A stretch of 62,241 nucleotides of DNA, from the NCBI RefSeq assembly GCF_002093665.1, contig NZ_MRWE01000032.1, positions 1 to 62,241 on the forward strand, written 5' to 3'. This DNA comes from Rouxiella badensis (lineage in GTDB: Bacteria > Pseudomonadota > Gammaproteobacteria > Enterobacterales > Enterobacteriaceae). Positions 9,988 to 19,428 of this stretch are shown here, piece after piece; position 1 is the first letter of the stretch; each line of letters starts with the position of its first letter. The notes below the pieces were generated by a model, which had not been told where the DNA came from, ran no database searches, and saw only the letters and a list, made by a program, of their open reading frames with translations. Position numbers and translations under genes: made by a program.

Positions 9988-10003
9988 TGGCATTGAGATT
10001 GCA
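9988..10003 (+). promoter_or_regulatory. Sigma-54 (RpoN) promoter of the rut operon
   Basis: TGGCATTGAGATTGCA has the -24 GG and -12 GC separated by 10 bp, as in the TGGCAC-N5-TTGCW consensus. The rut operon of E. coli is known to be NtrC/sigma-54 dependent. The start would be near 10014, about 120 bp before rutA. A GCACCA half-site at 9856-9861 could be part of an NtrC site. Confidence 0.8.
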
Positions 10004-10135
10004 ATGTCAGTGTACGAGTAAGCGATTAGCCTGGCGCAATTAGGAACCCGCAGGATGCACTCAAGCCAGGCTTTCGCTGTTAAACGCTCCATGTTCCAGA
10101 GGCCAGACGGGCCTTTATCAAACAAGAGGTGTGCT

Positions 10136-11236
10136 ATGAAAATCGGTGTCTTCATTCCTATCGGTAATAACGGCTGGTTGATTTCAGAAAACGCGCCGCA
10201 GTATCAGCCAACCTTTGAGCTGAACAAAACCATCGTGCAGAAAGCCGAGCACTACAACTTCGATTTCGCCCTTTCGATGATCAAATTACGCGGATTCGGT
10301 GGCAAAACCGAATTCTGGGAACACAACATGGAGTCGTTCACGTTGATGGCAGGATTGGCCGCCGTGACCAGCAAAATCAAGCTCTACGCCACTGCGGCAA
10401 CGCTTGTGATGCCACCCGCCATCGTTGCCCGCATGGCGGCCACCATTGATTCCATCTCCAACGGCCGCTTCGGCGTTAACGTGGTGACCGGCTGGCAGAA
10501 ACCAGAATACGAGCAGATGGGCATGTGGCCGGGCGATGAGTATTTCAGCAGCCGCTATGACTACCTGACCGAATACGTCACCGTGCTGCGCGACCTTTGG
10601 GGCACGGGCCACTGCGATATGCAGGGTAAATTCTTCAAGATGGACGACTGCCGCGTCAGCCCACGTCCACAGGCCGAGATGAAGGTTATCTGCGCCGGTC
10701 AGAGCGATGCGGGAATGGCCTTCTCGGCCAAACACGCCGATTACAACTTCTGCTTCGGTAAAGGCGTCAACACACCGACCGCTTTTGCCCCCACCGCCGC
10801 GCGCATGAAAACCGCCGCCGACGCAGAGAAACGCAGCGTCGCCTCCTACGTGCTATTTATGGTCATCGCCGACGAAACCGACGCCGCCGCGCGCGCCAAA
10901 TGGGAATCTTATAAAGAGGGAGCCGACAGCGAAGCGCTGGCGTGGCTGACCGACCAGAGCAGCAAAGACACCAAATCCGGCGCGGATACCAACGTGCGTC
11001 AGATGGCTGACCCCACGTCGGCAGTGAACATCAACATGGGGACACTGGTGGGCTCTTACGCCAACGTAGCAAAAATGCTCGACGAAATTGCGACAGTGCC
11101 GGGCACAGAGGGCGTCCTTCTGACCTTCGACGATTTCGTACAGGGTATCGAAAACTTCGGCCAGTTCATTCAGCCGCTGATGAAAACGCGCCAATACCTG
11201 CTCAATGACACATCCGTCGAAAAAGAGGTCGCATAA
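10136..11236 (+). CDS. rutA: Pyrimidine monooxygenase RutA
   Basis: Flavin-dependent (FMNH2 and O2) monooxygenase of the bacterial luciferase-like family that opens the uracil ring to peroxyureidoacrylate, the first step of the Rut pathway. The start is the ATG at 10136 with AGAGG about 7 bp before, giving 366 residues beginning [14 protein letters not shown]; the upstream frame from 10055 is not conserved. The luciferase-like barrel is recognisable ([20 protein letters not shown], the [11 protein letters not shown] loop), and the C-terminal [17 protein letters not shown] is typical. The stop overlaps the rutB start (TAATG). Reduced flavin is supplied by RutF downstream. Confidence 0.96.
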   Translation: MKIGVFIPIGNNGWLISENAPQYQPTFELNKTIVQKAEHYNFDFALSMIKLRGFGGKTEFWEHNMESFTLMAGLAAVTSKIKLYATAATLVMPPAIVARMAATIDSISNGRFGVNVVTGWQKPEYEQMGMWPGDEYFSSRYDYLTEYVTVLRDLWGTGHCDMQGKFFKMDDCRVSPRPQAEMKVICAGQSDAGMAFSAKHADYNFCFGKGVNTPTAFAPTAARMKTAADAEKRSVASYVLFMVIADETDAAARAKWESYKEGADSEALAWLTDQSSKDTKSGADTNVRQMADPTSAVNINMGTLVGSYANVAKMLDEIATVPGTEGVLLTFDDFVQGIENFGQFIQPLMKTRQYLLNDTSVEKEVA

Positions 11237-11988
11237 TGAAAATTGTAGAAAATGCCGTTGTTCGTCGAGATCCGGGCGCTATTAACGGCGAAGTCATTTT
11301 GCCCGCACGTCCTGAATCGCTGGCGTTCTCACCGCAGCAAACCGCGCTTATCGTCATTGATATGCAAAATGCCTACGCCTCCAAGGGCGGCTACCTAGAC
11401 TTGGCGGGCTTCGACGTCTCGCACACGGGACCGGTTATCGCCAACATCAAGCGCGCTATCGCCGCCGCGCGATCGGCGGGCATCAAGGTTATTTTCTTCC
11501 AGAACGGTTGGGATAACCAGTACGTCGAAGCTGGCGGCGAAGGTTCACCAAACTTCCATAAATCTAATGCCCTAAAGACCATGCGCAAACGCCCCGAGTT
11601 GATGGGCAAACTGCTGGCCAAAGGCGATTGGGACTACGACCTGGTTGACGAACTTCAGCCGCAGCCGGGTGACATCGTGCTGCCAAAAACGCGCTACAGC
11701 GGATTCTTCAACACCCAGCTCGACAGCCTGTTGCGCAGCTATGGCATTCACCATCTGGTATTTACCGGTATCGCCACCAATGTCTGCGTTGAATCAACCC
11801 TGCGCGACGGCTTCTTCCTCGAGTACTTCGGCGTGGTGCTGGAAGATGCCACCCACCAGGCAGGCCCAGAGTTTGCTCAGAAGGCCGCTATCTACAACAT
11901 CGAAACCTTCTTTGGTTGGGTGTCAAACGTCGACAGTTTCTGTAATACCGTCGCGAAAACCAGCGAAAAAATGAGCCAAACGGCCTGA
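11236..11988 (+). CDS. rutB: Ureidoacrylate amidohydrolase RutB
   Basis: Isochorismatase-like cysteine hydrolase that splits (peroxy)ureidoacrylate into aminoacrylate and carbamate. The 250-residue product shows the family's catalytic triad: D42 (VIDMQNAY), K151 (LPKTRYSGF) and C184 (TNVCVEST). Length agrees with E. coli RutB plus a short extension. It overlaps rutA by one base and is followed after 40 bp by rutC, so it is inside the single rut transcript. Confidence 0.95.
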   Translation: MKIVENAVVRRDPGAINGEVILPARPESLAFSPQQTALIVIDMQNAYASKGGYLDLAGFDVSHTGPVIANIKRAIAAARSAGIKVIFFQNGWDNQYVEAGGEGSPNFHKSNALKTMRKRPELMGKLLAKGDWDYDLVDELQPQPGDIVLPKTRYSGFFNTQLDSLLRSYGIHHLVFTGIATNVCVESTLRDGFFLEYFGVVLEDATHQAGPEFAQKAAIYNIETFFGWVSNVDSFCNTVAKTSEKMSQTA

Positions 11989-12028
11989 GAAATTAAAATC
12001 TTTAATTAATTTTAAAAAGGAAAGCACT

Positions 12029-12415
12029 ATGCCAAAAAGCATCATCATCCCTGAAGGCACCGGCGTCCCCATTGCGCCATTCGTTCCGGGCACCAAGGCC
12101 GATGGCGTCGTCTACGTCTCGGGAACGCTGCCTTTCGACAAGAACAATAACGTCGTGTTTCCCGGCGACGCCGAGGCACAGACTCGCCACGTGCTGGAAA
12201 TCATCAAAGGGGTAATTGAAACCGCTGGCGGCACCATGGATGACGTCACCTTCAACTCCATTTTCATCACTGACTGGAGCCACTACGCGGCAGTGAACAA
12301 GGTTTACGCCGAATATTTTCCGGGAGAAAAACCCGCGCGTTTCTGCATTCAGTGCGGTCTGGTGAAACCTGAGGCACTGGTAGAAATTGCCTCAATCGCT
12401 CACGTAGGCCACTAG
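12029..12415 (+). CDS. rutC: Aminoacrylate deaminase RutC (RidA family)
   Basis: 128-residue YjgF/YER057c/UK114 (RidA) family protein that helps convert aminoacrylate toward malonic semialdehyde and limits damage by the reactive enamine. Family features are visible: [14 protein letters not shown] near the N-terminus, [17 protein letters not shown] in the middle, and the C-terminal [21 protein letters not shown] with the conserved arginine. An AAGGAA ribosome binding site precedes the ATG. It is the third gene of the rut operon. Confidence 0.94.
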   Translation: MPKSIIIPEGTGVPIAPFVPGTKADGVVYVSGTLPFDKNNNVVFPGDAEAQTRHVLEIIKGVIETAGGTMDDVTFNSIFITDWSHYAAVNKVYAEYFPGEKPARFCIQCGLVKPEALVEIASIAHVGH

Positions 12416-12444
12416 TTTTTCCGAAATCAGACGGTGAGAATGGC

Positions 12445-13290
12445 ATGAGCAAAACGTCCCTGTTTTACAAAATTAGCGGCAACACCTCGCCCACGGCGCA
12501 AACCGTGGTGCTCTCTTCCGGGCTAGGCGGTGTACACAGCTTTTGGAAACCGCAGCTGGCGATGCTCGAGCAGCATTTCCGCGTGGTGGTTTATGACCAG
12601 TTTGGCACCGGCGCAAGTCAGGGTACGATCCCCGCGGGCTATCGTATGGAGGATATGGCCGATGAGCTCGCCGGTCTGCTCAATACACTGAAGATTGACC
12701 GTTGTCACGTGGTGGGCCACGCGCTGGGCGGCATTATCGGCCTGCATCTGGCGCAGCGTTATCCGGCATTGCTCGAGAGTCTGGTGGTGATTAACGGCTG
12801 GGCGACGCTTGACAGCCAGACTCGCCGCTGTTTTCAGGTGCGTCAGGATCTGCTGCTTAACACCGGCGTGGAAGCCTACGTTCGGGCGCAGCCGCTGTTT
12901 TTATATCCCGCAGACTGGCTTTCGGCACACGCCGAGCTGCTAGAACAGGAACAAACCCATCAGGTTGAACATTTTCAGGGAATGGAAAACCTGCTGCACC
13001 GTCTACAGGCATTGATGTCTTCGGACCTCAGCGGCAGCCTCGATATCCTAAATACGCCGACGCTGGCCTTTAGCTGCAAAGACGACCTGCTGGTTCCGTG
13101 GCACTGCTCCACGACGCTGGCGCATAATCTGCCCAACGGCGAGCTGGTGCAGATGTCGTACGGCGGCCACGCCATGAGTGTGACCGACAGTGAAACCTTT
13201 AACCCAATCCTTCTCGAATGGCTGCTGCGCTTTGCCCCGCCGTCTGCCGAGAGCTCACAGCCAACGGAGACATCATGGCCGAAGCATTAA
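12445..13290 (+). CDS. rutD: Alpha/beta hydrolase RutD (carbamate/aminoacrylate hydrolysis step)
   Basis: Alpha/beta-hydrolase-fold protein of the Rut pathway; published work places it at aminoacrylate or carbamate hydrolysis. The 281 residues include the oxyanion strand ([14 protein letters not shown]) and the elbow VVGHALGG. In that elbow the usual serine nucleophile of GxSxG is alanine, as in E. coli RutD, so a classical serine mechanism is excluded. The final HAM segment ([10 protein letters not shown]) holds the conserved histidine. It overlaps the rutE start by 16 bp, implying translational coupling. Confidence 0.93.
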   Translation: MSKTSLFYKISGNTSPTAQTVVLSSGLGGVHSFWKPQLAMLEQHFRVVVYDQFGTGASQGTIPAGYRMEDMADELAGLLNTLKIDRCHVVGHALGGIIGLHLAQRYPALLESLVVINGWATLDSQTRRCFQVRQDLLLNTGVEAYVRAQPLFLYPADWLSAHAELLEQEQTHQVEHFQGMENLLHRLQALMSSDLSGSLDILNTPTLAFSCKDDLLVPWHCSTTLAHNLPNGELVQMSYGGHAMSVTDSETFNPILLEWLLRFAPPSAESSQPTETSWPKH

Positions 13291-13865
13291 TCACCAGCGC
13301 ACTGGCGACCTTGTTCACAGAAGCCCGCACCCACAACGGATGGCAGGATAAACCGGTCAGCGACGAGTTGCTACAGCAGGCCTACGACTTAGCGCGTATG
13401 GGGCCGACCTCCGCCAACTGCTGCCCGCTGCGCGTAGTGTTTATCCGCACTAAAGAAAGTAAAGAGAAGCTGGCACCTGCGCTGTCGAGCGGCAATCTGG
13501 AGAAGACCCTGAGCGCGCCTGTGACCGCGATTCTGGCCTACGATCCGGCGTTTTATGACCTGCTGCCGGAGCTGTTCCCGCACGGCGATGCACGCTCATG
13601 GTTTACCTCCAGTCCTGAATTAGCGCACGAGACGGCGTTTCGTAATGCCAGCCTACAGGCGGCGTATCTGATCCTCGCCCTGCGCTCGCTCGGCCTGGAT
13701 ACCGGCCCGATGTCTGGTTTCGATCAGGCGAAGGTCAACGAAACTTTCCTGAGCGAGCAAGGTTGGAAAGCCAATTTCTTGCTTAATATCGGCTACGGCG
13801 ACAGTGGCAAGGTTTACCCTCGCGCACCGCGTCTGGCCTTCGATCGCGTGTGCAAAATTATCTGA
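13275..13865 (+). CDS. rutE: Malonic semialdehyde reductase RutE
   Basis: Nitroreductase-family flavoprotein, 196 residues if started at the ATG at 13275; the 19 extra codons upstream lie inside rutD and are not conserved. It reduces malonic semialdehyde, the toxic end product of uracil breakdown, to 3-hydroxypropionate. Recognisable stretches are [20 protein letters not shown] (FMN-binding N-terminus) and [15 protein letters not shown]. Length equals E. coli RutE. Confidence 0.94.
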   Translation: MAEALITSALATLFTEARTHNGWQDKPVSDELLQQAYDLARMGPTSANCCPLRVVFIRTKESKEKLAPALSSGNLEKTLSAPVTAILAYDPAFYDLLPELFPHGDARSWFTSSPELAHETAFRNASLQAAYLILALRSLGLDTGPMSGFDQAKVNETFLSEQGWKANFLLNIGYGDSGKVYPRAPRLAFDRVCKII

Positions 13866-13888
13866 CTACGGCCCCAGCGGAGCTCATC

Positions 13889-14425
13889 ATGACATTACCT
13901 CTTAAGGACCTCCCCCTGGCCGAGCTGGCTGGTGTGGAAAAACAGGCATTTCGCGACGCGATGGCGCATCTCGGTTCGGCGGTGAACATTATTACCACCG
14001 ACGGACCCGCAGGACGCGCCGGATTTACCGCCTCGGCGGTGTGCAGCGTCACAGACACGCCACCGACCCTGCTAGTCTGCCTGAATCGCTCGGCTTCTGT
14101 TTATCCGATTTTTGAGCAGAATCAGGTGCTTTGCGTCAATACGCTGTCGGACCTCCATGAGTCGTTGTCCAACCTGTTCGGCGGCAAGACGCCGATGGAG
14201 GCACGTTTTTCTGCCGCACAGTGGCTAACGATGGCAACGGGTTCTCCCGCGTTGCAGGGCGCACTGACCTCCTTTGACTGCCGCGTCAGTCAGGTGACGC
14301 AGGTTGGCACCCACGACGTTTTATTTTGTGAAGTCATCGATATTTTACGCAGCGATGACAGCCATGGATTGGTCTATTTTGACCGACGCTATCATCCCCT
14401 GATGCGTCAAAAAACATCGGCCTGA
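13889..14425 (+). CDS. rutF: FMN reductase RutF
   Basis: NADH-dependent flavin reductase of the HpaC/RutF type that feeds FMNH2 to RutA. The flavin-reductase-like domain shows [20 protein letters not shown] and [15 protein letters not shown], and HxLMR-type C-terminus (YHPLMRQK). I choose the ATG at 13889 (GGAG six bases upstream), giving 178 residues. That is about 14 longer at the N-terminus than E. coli RutF, with residues [15 protein letters not shown] having no counterpart I recall. An even longer frame from 13850 overlaps rutE and is less likely. Confidence 0.93.
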   Translation: MTLPLKDLPLAELAGVEKQAFRDAMAHLGSAVNIITTDGPAGRAGFTASAVCSVTDTPPTLLVCLNRSASVYPIFEQNQVLCVNTLSDLHESLSNLFGGKTPMEARFSAAQWLTMATGSPALQGALTSFDCRVSQVTQVGTHDVLFCEVIDILRSDDSHGLVYFDRRYHPLMRQKTSA

Positions 14426-14465
14426 GTTCAGGCCGTTTTCCTCTGTTTTAATCCTGGAGAAGATG

Positions 14466-15794
14466 ATGGCGAATACGTGGTTTCCTCAATGGCGTAAAAG
14501 AACGGGCAGTCTGGAAGGGGCGGTAATAGCGCCGGATGAGCGGCTGCGCTTGGGGCCGACCATCATCATGGGACTTCAGCACGCGGTGGCCATGTTTGGT
14601 GCTACGGTGCTGATGCCGCTGCTGATGGGCTTCGATGCCAACATGGCGATTTTGATGTCCGGCATCGGCACACTGCTATTTTTCATCATCGTCGGCGGGC
14701 GCGTGCCAAGTTATTTAGGGTCGAGCGCCTCGTTCGTCGGGGTCGTTATCGCCGTCACCGGCTACAGCGGCCACGGACCGAATCCCAATATTGCCCTGGC
14801 ATTGGGCGGCATTATCGCCTGCGGTGCGGTATATACGCTGATTGGCTTTGTGGTGATGGCGGTCGGAACCCGATGGATTGAGAAACTGATGCCGCCGGTC
14901 GTCACAGGGGCGATTGTCATGGCAATAGGCCTTAACCTGGCACCGATCGCCGTCGGCAGCGTCGCGGCCTCAATGTTCGACAGCTGGATGGCCGTCGTCA
15001 CCGTGCTGTGTATCGGCGGCGTAGCGGTATTTACGCGAGGATTGATGCAACGGCTAATGCTGCTATTGGGGCTTATTGCCGCCTACATTATCTATTTTGT
15101 CATCACCAACGTGCTCGGCCTGGGAAAATCGATCGACTTTAGCGGCATCACGCATGCCGCCTGGTTCGGGATGCCAAGCTTTACATCGCCGGTTTTCGAC
15201 AGCCACGCGATGCTGTTGATTGTGCCAGTAGCCGTTATTCTGATTGCTGAAAACCTCGGGCACATCAAAGCCGTCGCGGGAATGACCGGTAAAAATCTCG
15301 ACCCTTATCTGGGACGCGCGTTCGTCGGTGACGGCCTGGCGACCATGCTTTCTGCCTCGATGGGCGGCACCGGGGTAACAACCTATGCGGAAAACATCGG
15401 CGTGATGTCAGTGACCAAGATTTACTCGACGCTCATTTTCGTGGCTGCGGCGGTGGTTGCTATTTTGTTGGGCTTCTCTCCCAAATTTGGTGCATTGATT
15501 CACACCATCCCAGGGCCGGTATTGGGCGGTGCGTCTATCGTGGTCTTTGGCCTGATTGCCGTCGCCGGTGCCCGCATCTGGTTACAAAATAACGTTGATT
15601 TAAACCAGAACGGTAACCTGATTATGGTCGCGGTGACGCTTGTACTGGGGGCTGGCAACTTTTCGCTGACCTTCGGTGGCTTCACCATGGGCGGCATAGG
15701 CACCGCAACGTTTGGGGCTATCTTGCTCAACGCGCTGTTGAAAAGCAGAAAGGTTAGCGTTATTGGCACAGATACTGCATTAAAAGATAACTGA
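14466..15794 (+). CDS. rutG: Pyrimidine permease RutG (NCS2 family)
   Basis: Proton-coupled nucleobase:cation symporter-2 family permease that imports uracil/thymine for the pathway. The 442-residue protein has many hydrophobic segments and the NCS2 signatures (QHAVAMFGATVLMPLLMG near the N-terminus, AENLGHIKAVAGMTG in the centre, GGTGVTTYAENIGVM). Two ATGs are adjacent (14463, 14466); the second is 6 bp from GGAG and aligns with the E. coli start (MAN versus MAM), so I use it. Last gene of the operon; a terminator follows. Confidence 0.94.
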   Translation: MANTWFPQWRKRTGSLEGAVIAPDERLRLGPTIIMGLQHAVAMFGATVLMPLLMGFDANMAILMSGIGTLLFFIIVGGRVPSYLGSSASFVGVVIAVTGYSGHGPNPNIALALGGIIACGAVYTLIGFVVMAVGTRWIEKLMPPVVTGAIVMAIGLNLAPIAVGSVAASMFDSWMAVVTVLCIGGVAVFTRGLMQRLMLLLGLIAAYIIYFVITNVLGLGKSIDFSGITHAAWFGMPSFTSPVFDSHAMLLIVPVAVILIAENLGHIKAVAGMTGKNLDPYLGRAFVGDGLATMLSASMGGTGVTTYAENIGVMSVTKIYSTLIFVAAAVVAILLGFSPKFGALIHTIPGPVLGGASIVVFGLIAVAGARIWLQNNVDLNQNGNLIMVAVTLVLGAGNFSLTFGGFTMGGIGTATFGAILLNALLKSRKVSVIGTDTALKDN

Positions 15795-15834
15795 CGACCT
15801 CAGTTTCTCCTTAGCTCATCAACTTTGATGATCG

Positions 15835-15881
15835 CCAGCGGTTATTCGGTCCACCCGTCCGATTTAACCGCTGGTTTTTTT
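15835..15881 (+). terminator. Rho-independent terminator after rutG
   Basis: CCAGCGGTTA (15835-15844) pairs with TAACCGCTGG (15865-15874) across a 20-nt loop, followed by a T-rich run. Confidence 0.8.
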
Positions 15882-15924
15882 CTTTTTAAATCTCAAAAAA
15901 TTTTTACAATCCAAAGCCCCACCG

Positions 15925-16119
15925 TCATCCTTTTCCGTCTATTGGAAACTCAGAGTCCGTACCGACCTCTGGCAAGTCATCAAGCTGTGGGCGAATACCT
16001 TCGGAAATATAGTCCTTGGCGGCTTTAACCTGTTTGTTGCCTTGTTCATCGCGAACCAGCACATGCTTGATGGTGCCATCCTGCAAAACCTCGCGATGAA
16101 TTCCCGTAAATTGACTCAT
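15925..16119 (-). CDS. Small conserved-looking hypothetical protein (64 aa)
   Basis: A 64-residue cytoplasmic protein beginning MSQFTGIHREVLQDG and ending EFPIDGKG. The ATG at 16119-16117 is preceded by GGGG and AAGG; the frame reaches further upstream (to 16197) but that part is unlike a gene start. The sequence is hydrophilic and acidic at its C-terminus, with no membrane segment or metal motif. I do not recognise its family. It lies alone between the rutG terminator and nhaP2, on the opposite strand. Confidence 0.65.
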   Translation of the reverse strand: MSQFTGIHREVLQDGTIKHVLVRDEQGNKQVKAAKDYISEGIRPQLDDLPEVGTDSEFPIDGKG

Positions 16120-16360
16120 ACCTTTACCCCTTTTCTCTTTGGATAATAATAAGCATAGCTTTTCGATGGCTTTTAGGGATTTGCGCGGGGGAATCAATTG
16201 GTGGAGAGAACATCGCGATGGGGAATTATTAACCCAACGTATCGCTTAATAAAAATCCGAAGTTTACACAGCGCCGTTTACAAATTCCTGTTAAATTAAC
16301 ATTATAGTCATTGACCCAGTGACAGGAAGAAAGCCGTAATACGTACAGGAGAAAGACACA

Positions 16361-18088
16361 TTGGATGCGAGTACTATCAACACACTTTTTTTTATCGGCG
16401 CACTGTTGGTAGCAGCAAGTATTCTGCTTAGCTCGCTTTCTTCACGCCTCGGCATCCCTATTCTCGTGATCTTTCTGGCCATCGGTATGCTGGCCGGCGT
16501 CGACGGTATTGGTCATATCGCCTTTGATAACTACCCTGCCGCCTATCTGGTCAGCAACCTTGCCTTGGCCGTAATCCTCTTCGACGGCGGCATGCGCACC
16601 CGCGCCTCGTCGTTTCGTGTGGCACTTTGGCCCGCACTCTCACTTGCCACCGTCGGCGTACTTATCACTGCCGGTCTCACCGGTATGGCAGCGGCATGGT
16701 TGTTCCACATTAATATTATGCAGGGACTGCTGATCGGTGCCATCATCGGCTCAACCGATGCGGCGGCGGTCTTTTCGCTGATCGGCGGCAAAGGCCTCAA
16801 TGAACGCGTTAGCGCCACGCTGGAGATTGAATCCGGCAGTAATGACCCAATGGCGGTGTTCCTAACCATTACCCTGATCGACATGATTGCCAAAGGTGAA
16901 CACGGCCTCAGCTGGATGTTCCTGGTCGATGTTATTCGCCAGTTCGGGCTAGGTATTGCCTTCGGACTCGGCGGCGGCTGGCTTTTACAGCAGCTCATCA
17001 ATCGCGTAACCCTACCCACCGGCCTTTATCCGATGCTGGCATTCAGTGGTGGGCTGCTGGTCTTTGCGGCCACGGTCGGCCTCGACGGCAGCGGTATTTT
17101 AGCGGTTTATCTCTGCGGTCTGATGCTCGGTAATCGGCCGGTGCGCAGCAAACACGGTATCATGCAAACCTTCGACGGCCTTGCGTGGCTTAGCCAGATT
17201 GCGATGTTCCTGGTGCTCGGGATGCTGCTTACCCCGAGTGACCTGTTGCCTATTGCGGTCTCGGCGCTGGCGCTTTCCTTGTGGATGATTCTTTTTGCCC
17301 GACCGTTGTCGGTGTTTGTCGGCCTGCTGCCGTTCCGAAACTTTACCCTGCGCGAGCGCTTCTTCATCTCGTGGGTCGGGCTGCGCGGTGCGGTGCCTAT
17401 CATCCTTGCCGTATTCCCGATGATGGCTGGGCTGCCGCAGGCGCATCTGTACTTTAACGTCGCATTCTTTATCGTGCTGGTTTCATTACTGTTGCAGGGA
17501 ACTTCGCTTGGCTTTGCGGCAAAAAAGGCCAAGGTGATTATCCCTCCTGCGCCGACGCCGATTTCTCGCCTGGGCCTGGATATTGATATCTACACCCAGT
17601 GGGAGCACTTTATTTATCAGCTTGGATCCGAAAAGTGGTGTGTCGGCGCCGCGCTGCGCGATTTGAAAATGCCGAAAGAAACCCGTATTGCAGCCCTGTT
17701 CCGCGGCACGGTTATGCTGCACCCTACCGGCAGCACGCGATTAAAAGAAGGCGACATTCTCTGCGTTATCGGCCAGGAAAAGGATTTGCCGGAGTTGGGT
17801 AAACTGTTTAGCGATACCAATGCGGTGGTGATGGACGAGCGCTTCTTCGGTGACTTTATTCTCGAGGCTGACGCACCGCTAGACGCTATCTCTCAGCTGT
17901 ACGGGTTGAATCTCGATGACAGTATCGACAAAACGCTGTCGCTGGGCCATTTTGTGATTCAGCTGCTGGGCGGGGAACCGGTTATTGGTGACCATATCGA
18001 ATGGGACGGCCTCACCTGGACCATCGCAGAGATGGAAGGCAATCGCGTCAGTAAAGTCGGGGTCCGCATCGTCACACAAACGGCGTAA
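16361..18088 (+). CDS. nhaP2: K+/H+ antiporter NhaP2 (CvrA)
   Basis: CPA1-family cation/proton antiporter of the inner membrane that exports K+ and helps cells survive low osmolarity and K+ stress. The 575-residue protein has about twelve membrane segments (residues 1-390) with the catalytic-type patches [15 protein letters not shown] and [16 protein letters not shown], followed by a cytoplasmic TrkA-C domain ([27 protein letters not shown]) and a C-terminal tail. The start is a TTG at 16361 with AGGAGA upstream, giving [11 protein letters not shown], like the E. coli N-terminus. It converges on osmE with a shared terminator. Confidence 0.94.
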   Translation: MDASTINTLFFIGALLVAASILLSSLSSRLGIPILVIFLAIGMLAGVDGIGHIAFDNYPAAYLVSNLALAVILFDGGMRTRASSFRVALWPALSLATVGVLITAGLTGMAAAWLFHINIMQGLLIGAIIGSTDAAAVFSLIGGKGLNERVSATLEIESGSNDPMAVFLTITLIDMIAKGEHGLSWMFLVDVIRQFGLGIAFGLGGGWLLQQLINRVTLPTGLYPMLAFSGGLLVFAATVGLDGSGILAVYLCGLMLGNRPVRSKHGIMQTFDGLAWLSQIAMFLVLGMLLTPSDLLPIAVSALALSLWMILFARPLSVFVGLLPFRNFTLRERFFISWVGLRGAVPIILAVFPMMAGLPQAHLYFNVAFFIVLVSLLLQGTSLGFAAKKAKVIIPPAPTPISRLGLDIDIYTQWEHFIYQLGSEKWCVGAALRDLKMPKETRIAALFRGTVMLHPTGSTRLKEGDILCVIGQEKDLPELGKLFSDTNAVVMDERFFGDFILEADAPLDAISQLYGLNLDDSIDKTLSLGHFVIQLLGGEPVIGDHIEWDGLTWTIAEMEGNRVSKVGVRIVTQTA

Positions 18089-18106
18089 TGCTTTAGAGAA
18101 CCTACA

Positions 18107-18136
18107 AAAAAACCTGCAACGATGCAGGTTTTTTAT
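18107..18136. terminator. Bidirectional terminator between nhaP2 and osmE
   Basis: AACCTGCA / TGCAGGTT stem (18111-18118 and 18123-18130) with an A run on the left and a T run on the right, so it can serve both convergent genes. Confidence 0.88.
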
Positions 18137-18156
18137 TTCAAACGGGCTGAGGCAAA

Positions 18157-18489
18157 TTAGCTGCCGGTCTGAGGGTCTTTGTCGTAATCGGCACAGGTCT
18201 GGAAACCTTTATTCATCACGTGGCCGGTGTCATTAAGACTCACGAAATAAGTTTGCGCCTTGCCATCACGTGGCGCAACCGCGTAGGTCTGGCAGGTACC
18301 TTTCGCGTGAATAAGGGTAATTTCAGAAGACGGTGGGCCAGCAATCGCACGAACCTGTGCTCTTGTCATCCCTACTTTAACGTCACTTACGACCGGATCT
18401 TTAACATAGCTTGCCGCGCGGTCATAAGTCTGACAACCCGCAAGTACCGAAACCGCTGTAGCAACCATAATCAACATTTTCTTATTCAT
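18157..18489 (-). CDS. osmE: Osmotically inducible lipoprotein OsmE
   Basis: 110-residue outer-membrane-type lipoprotein with a BamE-like fold (SmpA/OmlA family). The signal peptide ends in the lipobox VLAGC, so C19 would be lipidated. The core [21 protein letters not shown] and the GTCQTY and [12 protein letters not shown] segments match E. coli OsmE. In E. coli transcription rises with osmolarity and stationary phase. A GGAGGAG ribosome binding site precedes the ATG. Confidence 0.94.
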   Translation of the reverse strand: MNKKMLIMVATAVSVLAGCQTYDRAASYVKDPVVSDVKVGMTRAQVRAIAGPPSSEITLIHAKGTCQTYAVAPRDGKAQTYFVSLNDTGHVMNKGFQTCADYDKDPQTGS

Positions 18490-18523
18490 GACTTCTCCTC
18501 CAGAAGTGCTTTAAGTCCTTTTA

Positions 18524-18551
18524 ATCCTAGAAGAAAATGGTCGTTAATCAA
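18524..18551 (-). promoter_or_regulatory. Candidate osmE promoter
   Basis: On the minus strand TTGATT, a 16-bp spacer and TAGGAT (with C before the -10, as sigma-S promoters prefer) lie about 35 bp before the osmE start. Confidence 0.35.
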
Positions 18552-18800
18552 ATTTATAGAACTTTTATTTGTTGATTGAGGCCCGAATTCAGTTTTTTCT
18601 GATAAATATGGCCCCTCGAAGTCTTAAAATCGTGCCATTGCTGCCGCTTTTTTCGTGATATTCCAACGCTTTTGTTCTATACCTGATGAAGATAACTCAT
18701 TGAGATTTATGCTGGCTGAGAAATTTATTCTCTCGATCGCGCTTAGCTCGCCATTTAATTGAATCAGACCAACGAACGCTGTGGACAAGGAGCAGTGCCA

Positions 18801-19421
18801 ATGCCGCTGAATCGCCGTCGCTTTTGTACTCTTGTCGGTTTTATGCCGTTGCTGGCGTTGCCACGGTGGAGTTTTGCCGAACCAAGAGAGGTGGCAATGG
18901 AAATTTTGCATATCACCAAGCCTGAGGGCGGCGTCCCCAACAGTCCGCTTCCGGTCGTGATTTATCACCGCGTGATCCCCCCCGATACGGTCGATAACGC
19001 CAGCTATCTGGAGCACCTTTTCAGCGCTAACGGCTGGCCGCCACAGTGGCGCTATGGTGTTTATGCCTTCACGCATTTCCACAGCAACACCCCCGAAGTG
19101 CTCGGCGTTTTTTCCGGTTCGGCCAAGCTGCAACTGGGAGGAGCGAAAGGCGAGATAATTGAGGTTAACGTGGGTGACGTGCTGCTGCTGCCCGCCGGAG
19201 TCGGGCACAGGCAGGTTTCGGCCGACGATAACTTTATGATGGTGGGGGCTTATCCGCCGAACGTCTCCGCCGATTTATGTCACGATGAACCTTCAAAACT
19301 GGCGGCGCGCACCAAGGCGGTGGCAAAAGTTCCGCTGCCCCAGACCGATCCGGTGACCGGACATTCTGAAGGCAGCATGCTGCTGTGGCGCAATGCCGCA
19401 GCGGCGGCTAACGATAAATGA
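18801..19421 (+). CDS. Tat-signalled cupin protein (YjlB-like)
   Basis: Probable exported single-domain cupin. With the ATG at 18801 (AAGGAG 8 bp upstream) the product has 206 residues. It opens with NRRRFCTLVGF and a hydrophobic stretch ending WSFA, which resembles a twin-arginine signal. The cupin motifs are AFTHFHSNTPEVLGVFSG (metal-type histidines) and VGDVLLLPAGVGHRQVS. The sequence resembles the YjlB cupin family, whose function is not established. It converges on an oxidoreductase gene with 7 bp between the stops. A longer start at 18759 would precede the signal peptide and is unlikely. Confidence 0.8.
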   Translation: MPLNRRRFCTLVGFMPLLALPRWSFAEPREVAMEILHITKPEGGVPNSPLPVVIYHRVIPPDTVDNASYLEHLFSANGWPPQWRYGVYAFTHFHSNTPEVLGVFSGSAKLQLGGAKGEIIEVNVGDVLLLPAGVGHRQVSADDNFMMVGAYPPNVSADLCHDEPSKLAARTKAVAKVPLPQTDPVTGHSEGSMLLWRNAAAAANDK

Positions 19422-19428
19422 GGCACGC

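Noticed and set aside
13218-13274. Upstream extension of rutE
   Set aside because: Lies within rutD and gives an unconserved N-terminus; the ATG at 13275 reproduces the usual 196-residue length.
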